This document shows, in pieces, positions 34,408 through 41,603 of a stretch of 64,000 nucleotides of DNA. The position numbers were made by a program, and so were the translations under genes. The notes below the pieces were generated by a model. It made no database searches. It had not been told where the DNA came from and was given only the letters and a program-made list of their open reading frames with translations. Source of the stretch: Paenibacillus popilliae ATCC 14706 (lineage in GTDB: Bacteria; Bacillota; Bacilli; Paenibacillales; Paenibacillaceae); NCBI RefSeq assembly GCF_000315235.1, contig NZ_BALG01000186.1:1-64000 (forward strand). The letters run 5' to 3'. Numbering within the stretch: position 1 is the stretch's first letter; each line of letters begins with the position of its first letter.

Positions 34408-35604
34408 TCAATCATCTGCGGACATTGAGGATCCCGTCGTCATGTCCATATTCTTATAAAGCACACTCCTTACATTGGTTATTTTCCAGGGGGAATGTAA
34501 AGAATCCCGCGTACATTCAAATTGAAAAGCCGTACTCTTTTCGGGTTGATTTTTTCGCCGCCATGATACGGTTTGAGTCACTTCTGCCGTCAGGCTCTGG
34601 ACAATGTCCTGTTCGGTACTTCGCGTGCTATAATTCCGTTTGTTTTTGTTCGTTAGACGAAAAGTTGTTCCCCTTTCCAGCTCTTTCAAAAAGGAGTTTA
34701 CAGCTTCAGGATTTAGCCCAATCGAGACGCTTCTCAAGAGATCATCATCCCGAACGGACAAAGCTCCAATGAAAATTTCCGAAAGCATGGCGGGAGACGC
34801 CAAATTGAAAAAGGTCTCACGTTGTCCAGAGGCCGTATAAACCATCAGCTGGTGAAATATATCCGGATTGGCGGAGCGGTGTGTGCTGCTGTCCAGGAAA
34901 TGAACGCAAAAGTGACCTGAAAATCCATTACCTGGGATACCATCTCCTCCATGCGGCATACCGTTCATAGAAGCTGCAAATTTATGTTTATCCGTAACGA
35001 CTAAAATCGCTTTACGTTTCCAGCTCCATTGGTTATTATAAATTTGCTTCATTATCTTGGTGTCGGCTTGTGTCAGCGGCTGCACGTCGGCATGTTTGCT
35101 TCCCGCTCGCCGTTGGACGCGAAACGAAAGCCCTTTTTCCAAATCGATAATGGAAAATGTGCTCTTTCGCGGGAGCAATTGCTTCGCTTCACTCCAAGGG
35201 ATACGTATTCCATAGTGGCGTTCCTTTAGGTCTGCACAATATTTTTGCAATTGTGTCGATGCTTTGGGAGACAGGACAAGCCGTTTTAGCTCCGTTTCGC
35301 TCCAGAAGACCCCAAGCTTCTCCATGCGGAAGGTTCTCACCTGAGCGTTCCGTGAGATCAGCAAATAAATATCAGTAAGCGCAGCCGGGTATGAAGCTTC
35401 TTCCTCCTTGCTTGCTTGCAAGAGTTGAACAGCATCCTTCGGATTCAGAACGATCTTCTGTTCGAACGTGGCAGAAGGAGTGGCTCGTACACGAATGACA
35501 ACGGTGGATTGCGGCGTACGCGCAGCATATACGACTGTATTGTGAACGGGAAGGAAAGAAATGATCAGCAACAATAAGATAATGCGAGTCATTAATGGAT
35601 TCAT
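34408..35604 (-). CDS. secreted protein with HFCVHF motif, possibly L,D-transpeptidase-like
   Basis: 398 aa with a signal peptide (to about AYAA, residue 28). No standard domain recognised. Around residue 215-255 is a conserved-looking block MNGMPHGG, then GNGFSGHFCVHFLDSSTHRS, then DIFHQLMVY. The spacing of His (PHG), then His-x-Cys, is reminiscent of the catalytic H...SHGC of YkuD-type L,D-transpeptidases, although the Ser/Thr and Gly differ. GGAGGG precedes ATG 35604. Extracellular; a wall-modifying enzyme is only a hypothesis. Confidence 0.6.
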   Translation of the reverse strand: MNPLMTRIILLLLIISFLPVHNTVVYAARTPQSTVVIRVRATPSATFEQKIVLNPKDAVQLLQASKEEEASYPAALTDIYLLISRNAQVRTFRMEKLGVFWSETELKRLVLSPKASTQLQKYCADLKERHYGIRIPWSEAKQLLPRKSTFSIIDLEKGLSFRVQRRAGSKHADVQPLTQADTKIMKQIYNNQWSWKRKAILVVTDKHKFAASMNGMPHGGDGIPGNGFSGHFCVHFLDSSTHRSANPDIFHQLMVYTASGQRETFFNLASPAMLSEIFIGALSVRDDDLLRSVSIGLNPEAVNSFLKELERGTTFRLTNKNKRNYSTRSTEQDIVQSLTAEVTQTVSWRRKNQPEKSTAFQFECTRDSLHSPWKITNVRSVLYKNMDMTTGSSMSADD

Positions 35605-35910
35605 GGTCTGCCCTCCATGTCAATTACGTCTACCCAATCAATCCTAATGGATAGTGTTGTCATTTTATTTCAAATTATGTACCTTACAGCCGGCATGGCA
35701 CAGCGAGTCGATGAAATATAATTAATCTGATTAAATATGAACGGGTATAAGGCGGTCTGTTGGCGATAAAGAATATCGCGCATGATTTCAAAAAAATTGA
35801 ATACCAATCATGGTCGTTGTTGTGGTACGATAGATATGTTTTTTGTCACAGGCCGACACATTTCATTGTTGCCGGTAGAGGACAAAATGGGCTTGCCATT
35901 TTTCTTAAAA
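35605..35910. other. intergenic, no gene recognised
   Basis: AT-rich. A 60-codon plus-strand ORF at 35760-35942 has no ribosome site and unremarkable composition and is not considered real. The distal part holds the nrd control region. Confidence 0.4.
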
Positions 35911-35976
35911 TTGGTTATTATTCAATAACGGACTATATATAGTATGGCGAAATAAATACATACACTAGATATTGTA
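35911..35976 (+). promoter_or_regulatory. nrd promoter with paired NrdR-like boxes
   Basis: Promoter TTGGTT (35911-35916), 17 bp, TATATA (35934-35939). Two NrdR-type boxes: ACTATATATAGT (35932-35943) over the -10, and ACTAGATATTGT (35964-35975). Their centres are 32 bp apart, the three-helical-turn spacing typical of NrdR operators. NrdR would repress nrdIEF when dATP is high. Confidence 0.75.
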
Positions 35977-36086
35977 ATGGGGTTGGTTCATGGCACCAGT
36001 CGGTACTGTCCCTTTTCTTTGAGATGTGTTCATTGGTGACTCCAGACGACTCTAATTTGAAGATTTCATTGTGACGGAGGGATCGC

Positions 36087-36458
36087 GTGCTTATTGCTTA
36101 CGACTCGAAGACTGGCAACGTGAAGCGTTTTGTCGAGAAGCTGGATATGAAATGTGTTCGCATATCGGCAGAAACGAAGCTGACTGAACCCTTTATTTTG
36201 ATCACGTATACGACAGGGTTTGGACAAGTGCCTCAATCTACGATGCAATTCCTCAAGGAGCATGGCTGCTTGCTGCAAGGCGTCGCTTCCAGCGGCAACA
36301 TGAACTGGGGTGTCCGATACGGACTGGCGGCCGATCATATTTCTCGATTATTTTCCGTGCCCGTGCTGATGAAGTTCGAGCTCAGTGGCACGAAGAAGGA
36401 AGTAGAACAATTTACGCGGGAGGTCCATTGCTTTGATACCAAAATGGATACAGCTTAA
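36087..36458 (+). CDS. nrdI: NrdI flavodoxin, class Ib ribonucleotide reductase maturation
   Basis: 123 aa. FMN-binding loop AYDSKTGNVKRF, then YTTGFGQVPQST and SSGNMNWGVRYG, the NrdI pattern. GTG start with GGAGG 6 nt upstream. NrdI supplies superoxide to assemble the Mn-tyrosyl cofactor of NrdF. Overlaps nrdE by 26 bp, indicating coupled translation. Confidence 0.93.
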   Translation: MLIAYDSKTGNVKRFVEKLDMKCVRISAETKLTEPFILITYTTGFGQVPQSTMQFLKEHGCLLQGVASSGNMNWGVRYGLAADHISRLFSVPVLMKFELSGTKKEVEQFTREVHCFDTKMDTA

Positions 36459-38523
36459 TAACGAAATTATGGTCCAGAAGGACGGCAAATTTCAGTTTGA
36501 CAAAGATCGCGAAGCGGCGAAAAGCTATTTCATCGACTATGTCAACCAGAATACCGTATTCTTCCATAATCTCGAGGAAAAGATTCATTATCTGACAGAG
36601 AACGACTACTATGAAAAAGAACTGTTCGATAAATATGAGTTCAAGGATGTCAAGCGGCTCTACGAATATTTGTATGCGAAGAAGTTCCGCTTCCCGTCGT
36701 TCATGAGCGCGTTCAAGTTCTATAACAATTATGCCATGAAGACCAATGACGATACGAAGTTCCTGGAACGTTACGAAGATCGGCTTGCCGTCTTCTCCCT
36801 GTTCCTGGCGAGCGGGGATATCGACAAGGCGTTCGAGTATGCCGAATTGTTGATTTCCCAAGAGTATCAGCCGGCAACGCCGACTTTCCTGAATGCCGGG
36901 AAGAAGCGGAGAGGGGAGCTTGTCAGCTGCTTCCTGCTCGAAGTGGACGATTCGATGAACTCGATCGGATTCTCGATCAATTCGGCGCTGCAGCTGAGCA
37001 AGATCGGCGGCGGCGTCAGCCTGAATCTGAGCAAAATCCGCGGCGCCGGCGAGCAGATCAAAGGGCTGGACGGCAAAGCAAGCGGCGTTCTGCCGGTCAT
37101 GAAGCTGTTCGAGGATGCGTTCTCCTACGCGAACCAATTGGGGCAGCGCGATGGCAGCGGCGTCGTGTACTTGAATGTATTCCATTCCGACATTCATGAA
37201 TTTCTCGATACGAAGAAGATCAACAGCGACGAGAAAATCCGGATGAAGACATTGTCGCTTGGCGTGGTCGCGCCGAATAAATTTTTCGAGCTGGTGGAGC
37301 AGGACAAGGATATGTACTTGTTCTACCCGTATACCGTTTACAAGGAGTACGGCAAGCATCTGGACGACATGGACATCAGCGAGATGTACGACGAGCTTGT
37401 CGACAATCCGAATGTCCGGAAGAAGAAGATTGTCGCGCGCGACCTGATTTTGAAGATTGCACAGATTCAGATGGAATCGGGCTACCCTTATATCATGTTC
37501 GTCGACAATACGAACGAATACCACGCGCTCAAGCAGATCGGACGTGTCAAGTTCTCGAACCTGTGCAGCGAGATTGCTCAGCTTAGCGAAGTGTCCACGA
37601 TTAACGACTACGGCATAGAGGACGAGATTCGTCGCGATATTTCCTGCAACCTCGGGTCGTTGAATATTGTGAATGTGATGAAAAACAAGCGGATGCGCGA
37701 CACGGTTCACCGCGCGATGGATGCATTGACCGAAGTGAGCGACCGCAGCAATATCAGCACTGTGCCTTCGGTGGCCAAGGCGAACCGCGAGCTCCACTCC
37801 GTCGGCTTGGGTGCGATGAACCTGCACGGCTTTTTGGCGAAGAACAAGGTTGCCTATGAATCGAAGGAGGCGAGAGACTTCGTTCGCACGTTCTTCATGA
37901 TGTTGAATTTCTATTCCCTGGAGCGTTCCGTGCTGATCGCGCAGGAGCGCGGCGTGACGTTCAAAGATTTCGATCAGAGCGAATACGCCAGCGGCGTGTA
38001 CTTCGACCGTTACCTGAATACGGACTATCATCCACAGACGGAGCAAGTGAAGCAGCTATTCGAGGGACACATGATTCCGACCCTCGAAGATTGGGTACGC
38101 TTGAAGGAGCAGGTGATGAAGCATGGCTTGTACCATGCGTACCGTCTGGCGATTGCGCCTACCGGTTCGATTTCATACCTGCAGTCCTCGACGGCGTCCA
38201 TCGCCCCGATTACGCAGCGCATCGAAGAGCGCGAATACGGCGATTCGAAGACGATCTATCCGATGCCGTACATTAGCGATGAGAACTACTTCTATTACAA
38301 AGAAGCTTACGATATGGATATGTTCAAACTAATCGACCTGGTTGCCGATGTGCAGGTCCACGTGGACCAAGCCATTTCGACCGTCTTGTTCGTGAAGGAT
38401 GATCTTACGACCCGCGATCTGGCGAAGTACTATATCTATGCACAGAAGAAGGGACTTAAGACGCTCTACTATACCCGGACGAAAAAGAAAACGATCGACG
38501 AGTGCGTGAGCTGCGTCGTATAA
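36433..38523 (+). CDS. nrdE: class Ib ribonucleoside-diphosphate reductase alpha subunit
   Basis: 696 aa. TTG start with GGGAGG 9 nt upstream, inside the end of nrdI. Motifs: PATPTFLNAGK, active-site cysteines in SCFLLEVDDSM and SCNLGSLNIVN, the SVGLGAMNLHGF loop, APTGSISYLQSSTASIAP and the C-terminal redox pair CVSCVV. Reduces NDPs to dNDPs with NrdF. Full length. Confidence 0.95.
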   Translation: MIPKWIQLNNEIMVQKDGKFQFDKDREAAKSYFIDYVNQNTVFFHNLEEKIHYLTENDYYEKELFDKYEFKDVKRLYEYLYAKKFRFPSFMSAFKFYNNYAMKTNDDTKFLERYEDRLAVFSLFLASGDIDKAFEYAELLISQEYQPATPTFLNAGKKRRGELVSCFLLEVDDSMNSIGFSINSALQLSKIGGGVSLNLSKIRGAGEQIKGLDGKASGVLPVMKLFEDAFSYANQLGQRDGSGVVYLNVFHSDIHEFLDTKKINSDEKIRMKTLSLGVVAPNKFFELVEQDKDMYLFYPYTVYKEYGKHLDDMDISEMYDELVDNPNVRKKKIVARDLILKIAQIQMESGYPYIMFVDNTNEYHALKQIGRVKFSNLCSEIAQLSEVSTINDYGIEDEIRRDISCNLGSLNIVNVMKNKRMRDTVHRAMDALTEVSDRSNISTVPSVAKANRELHSVGLGAMNLHGFLAKNKVAYESKEARDFVRTFFMMLNFYSLERSVLIAQERGVTFKDFDQSEYASGVYFDRYLNTDYHPQTEQVKQLFEGHMIPTLEDWVRLKEQVMKHGLYHAYRLAIAPTGSISYLQSSTASIAPITQRIEEREYGDSKTIYPMPYISDENYFYYKEAYDMDMFKLIDLVADVQVHVDQAISTVLFVKDDLTTRDLAKYYIYAQKKGLKTLYYTRTKKKTIDECVSCVV

Positions 38524-38566
38524 GTCGAAGCCGTATTCGTTGCAGATGTAGAAGGAGAAATCGTCA

Positions 38567-39562
38567 ATGAAAAATTTTGAAGCAGTGAACTGGAACCGAC
38601 CCGAATCGGATTATATGGAAATGCTGTGGACGCAAAATACGTCCCAGTTCTGGCTGGATACGGAGATTCCCATCTCGAAGGACTTGAAGTCGTGGTCCAA
38701 AATGACCGCAGACGAGAAGCTCGCCTACATGCATGTGCTTGGCGGCCTCACGCTGCTCGATACGGAACAAGGCAACGTCGGCATGCCAGTCATTGCGCAG
38801 TACGTAGAAGGCAAGCAGAAAAAAGCGATACTTATCTTCCAGGCCGCGATGGAAGAGATTCACGCGAAGAGCTATAGCACGATCTTTACGACGGTGGCCA
38901 GCACGGCCATGATCGATGAGACGTTCGACTGGGTGAAGGAGAACAAGCATCTGCAGAAGAAGACCGCGATCATCGATGGTCTGTACAAAGGCATTCAAGA
39001 CCATGATCCGGTCAGCCTGTACAAGGCCATGGTCGCCTCCGTATTCCTGGAGAGCTTCTTGTTCTACTCCGGCTTCTTCTACCCGTTGTATTTGGCGGGA
39101 CAAGGCAAAATGGTGGCAAGCGGGGAGATCATCAAGCTGATCATCCGGGACGAAAGTGTTCACGGCGTATTTGTAGGTTTGCTGGCGCAAGAAATCTACA
39201 ACAAGCAGAGCACAGCCATGCAGCAGAGGCTGGCCCGATTTGTGCAAAATCTGCTGCTTGAGCTGTATGAGAACGAACTGGAGTATACGGAGCATCTGTA
39301 TGATGCGATCGGACTTACGCATGAAGTGAAGAAGTATATTCGCTATAACGCTAATAAAGCGTTTATGAACCTTGGCTTCGAGCCGTATTTCCCAGACGAG
39401 GAAGTCAATCCGGTCGTGCTGAACGGGATTCGCACCGAGACAAGCACTCATGATTTCTTCTCGACGAAGGGCAGCGGTTATCAGAAAGGGAAAGTGGAGC
39501 CTTTACAGGACAAAGACTTTGCGGTGTTGAATAAGCGCGTGAAGCAATCGGAGATTTTCTAA
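38567..39562 (+). CDS. nrdF: class Ib ribonucleoside-diphosphate reductase beta subunit
   Basis: 331 aa ferritin-like radical subunit. Metal ligands are in LLDTEQGNVG, EEIHAKSYS and IRDESVHGVFVG. Follows nrdE by 43 bp with AGAAGGAG before the ATG. Forms the alpha2-beta2 enzyme with NrdE. The operon ends at the long hairpin at 39649-39693. Confidence 0.95.
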   Translation: MKNFEAVNWNRPESDYMEMLWTQNTSQFWLDTEIPISKDLKSWSKMTADEKLAYMHVLGGLTLLDTEQGNVGMPVIAQYVEGKQKKAILIFQAAMEEIHAKSYSTIFTTVASTAMIDETFDWVKENKHLQKKTAIIDGLYKGIQDHDPVSLYKAMVASVFLESFLFYSGFFYPLYLAGQGKMVASGEIIKLIIRDESVHGVFVGLLAQEIYNKQSTAMQQRLARFVQNLLLELYENELEYTEHLYDAIGLTHEVKKYIRYNANKAFMNLGFEPYFPDEEVNPVVLNGIRTETSTHDFFSTKGSGYQKGKVEPLQDKDFAVLNKRVKQSEIF

Positions 39563-39648
39563 CGCAATTTCAAATGCTGATCTGCCGTTGGAGTTTCATC
39601 CACTCCGATGGGTTCACGATAATCTCTAAGTCCAACCTGGAAAGGTTT

Positions 39649-39693
39649 CAGGGTCCCACAAAGCCTGCATGGCGCGGGCTTTGTGGGACCCTG
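39649..39693. terminator. bidirectional terminator between nrdF and brnQ
   Basis: 17-bp perfect stem CAGGGTCCCACAAAGCC/GGCTTTGTGGGACCCTG with an 11-nt loop, between convergent nrdF and brnQ. Confidence 0.85.
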
Positions 39694-39715
39694 TTGTATT
39701 TGGTATACTGCGGTC

Positions 39716-41077
39716 TTAGTCTTTGTATTGCGATGACTGGGCCACGGATCGTCCGGGATTCCATATCGCTCTGATTCCCCATCCAATAAGCCCTCCTGCA
39801 AGCCCGCCGGCTATCGCCGGAACGACCCAGCCGATTCCCTGCTCATACAAAGGAAGGTGACTGAGCCACGCCGTAACCTGTTCCACCGGGACGTTGGCCT
39901 CCTTCAATCCGTCAAATAAGCTGATGAGCACGGTGCCGATAAGCGCGCCGGCATAGACGGACGAGCGCCCGCCGAACAGGCGGTGGCCCAAAGACATCAA
40001 AATTAGCACAATAGCTACAGGGTAGATGACCAGCAGCACCGGCACAGAAACCGAGAGAATAGTATTCAATCCTAGATTGGCTACCAATAATCCCAATGCG
40101 CAAGTCAGGAACGCGAATTGATGATAACTGAGCCGACGGAATAAGGTGGAAAAATACTGACTGCATGCGGATACGAGCCCGATGCAGGTCGTCAGACAGG
40201 CAAGTGTAACGATGACAGCCAACAGAATTAATCCGGACAGTCCAAACCGTTTTTGGACGATGAGCGTCAGCAACTGCCCTCCGTTTTGAGCATAGCCGAA
40301 CTCAGTTACACTCGTTACCCCGAGCCATCCAAGCGCAGAATATACAAGCGCCAAGCCCGCGCCTGCGATGATAGCGGCTTGAACTGTGGCTTTCGTGATC
40401 GTGCGCTTCTCCTGAACGCCTTGTTCCCGGATCGCATGGATGACGATGATGCCGAACGCGAGCGCCGCGATCGTATCCAGCGTCAAATAGCCTTCCATAA
40501 ATCCTTTGCCGCCGGGGGAAGTCGCATATTCCTGTATCGCTGGCTGCGCTTCTCCATGCGGACTCATCATCGCGGAGATGAAGAGTGCGGCGATGGAGAG
40601 GAGCAGTAAGGGCGTGAGAATCTTCCCGATACGGGCCACCAATTTGGATGGATTCAAGCAGAGCCAATAGACCAGAACAAAGAACACGAACGAATAAGCC
40701 AACAGCACCCAGCCGTTTGCCTGCAGCGGATCGGGCAGAAAGACCCGCATTCCCATCTCGAAGGACACATTAGCTACGCGCGGAATCCCCATCGCAGGGC
40801 CGATCGACAAGTAGGCGATAATGGCAAACAGGATGCCGAACTTCGGATGCACCCGGCCCGCGAGATGCTGCACATCACGGCCCGTCAGGGCAACCGCGAT
40901 GACGGCGAGCAGCGGCAAGCCAACGCCGGTCAGAATGAAGCCGAGTATGGCGACGACGAAGCTGTCTCCCGCCTGCTGTCCCAATATCGGAGGAAATATT
41001 AAGTTTCCTGCACCAAAAAATAGCGAAAAAAGCATTAGTCCCACAAAAATTACGTGGCTTCCCGGTAGTGATTTCAT
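39716..41077 (-). CDS. brnQ: branched-chain amino acid transporter BrnQ (LIVCS family)
   Basis: 453 aa, 12 membrane helices. Characteristic N-terminus SLFFGAGNLIFPPILGQQAG, then GVGLPLLAVIAVALTGRD. Na+/H+-coupled uptake of Leu, Ile and Val. Preceded by a T-box leader whose specifier appears to be a Leu codon, so expression should rise when leucyl-tRNA is uncharged. Confidence 0.94.
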   Translation of the reverse strand: MKSLPGSHVIFVGLMLFSLFFGAGNLIFPPILGQQAGDSFVVAILGFILTGVGLPLLAVIAVALTGRDVQHLAGRVHPKFGILFAIIAYLSIGPAMGIPRVANVSFEMGMRVFLPDPLQANGWVLLAYSFVFFVLVYWLCLNPSKLVARIGKILTPLLLLSIAALFISAMMSPHGEAQPAIQEYATSPGGKGFMEGYLTLDTIAALAFGIIVIHAIREQGVQEKRTITKATVQAAIIAGAGLALVYSALGWLGVTSVTEFGYAQNGGQLLTLIVQKRFGLSGLILLAVIVTLACLTTCIGLVSACSQYFSTLFRRLSYHQFAFLTCALGLLVANLGLNTILSVSVPVLLVIYPVAIVLILMSLGHRLFGGRSSVYAGALIGTVLISLFDGLKEANVPVEQVTAWLSHLPLYEQGIGWVVPAIAGGLAGGLIGWGIRAIWNPGRSVAQSSQYKD

Positions 41078-41120
41078 CTTTTCTTCCCCCTAGGTCTCGA
41101 CGCTTCTTTACCCAAAATGC

Positions 41121-41420
41121 AAAAAATCCGCCCTGCAAAGGGACGGATTGTGATCCGCGTTACCACCCATTTTCACGGAGCAAGTTCTTATGTTACCGCA
41201 CCCTGCAGCTCATCAGTGACTGATATCCCATATGAATTCCGGATAACGGTGGAAGTCCGTCGCAGCTTACTCGAGTTCAGCCGCGCTTCTCAGAGAAGAC
41301 CTTCAGTTATGAGCCGAACGTTGGCTTGCAGCCTATACCAACTCTCTAGGGAGCGGGATTCATAGATTACGCTACTCGTTCATGAAGTTTACGCCGAGAT
41401 GCTTGTTATCTTTTCAATAT
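41121..41420 (-). promoter_or_regulatory. T-box riboswitch controlling brnQ (probable Leu specifier CUC)
   Basis: On the minus strand the T-box element TGGGTGGTAACGCGG (41155-41169) precedes a terminator AATCCGTCCC-TTTG-CAGGGCGGATT followed by Ts (41121-41148). Stem I carries AACGAGTAG, the GAGAGTTGGT bulge region and a specifier context TGAACTCGAGTA, read as CUC (Leu). A possible promoter lies upstream: TTGTAC, 17 bp, TATTAT. Expected to antiterminate on uncharged tRNA-Leu. Confidence 0.9.
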
Positions 41421-41603
41421 AATACCACGGAGCTTGTCGATGTACAATATTTTGCAAAATATTCTGGCAGGCTCCCCCCATGATATCCCTGCTAATTCTG
41501 AAACATCTTTTTATTGGAATAATATACCTGATTGCATAGTAGACATAAGTTAGAGAGCTAAACTAGCGTTCGTGCTTATCAAGGGATGGCAGAGGAGGCG
41601 AAG

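Noticed and set aside
35760-35942. 60-codon ORF upstream of nrdI
   Set aside because: No ribosome site, and it ends inside the NrdR box/promoter region.
36412-38046. 544-codon open frame antisense to nrdE
   Set aside because: It mirrors the codon structure of nrdE, has no ribosome site and no recognisable domain; a GC-driven shadow.
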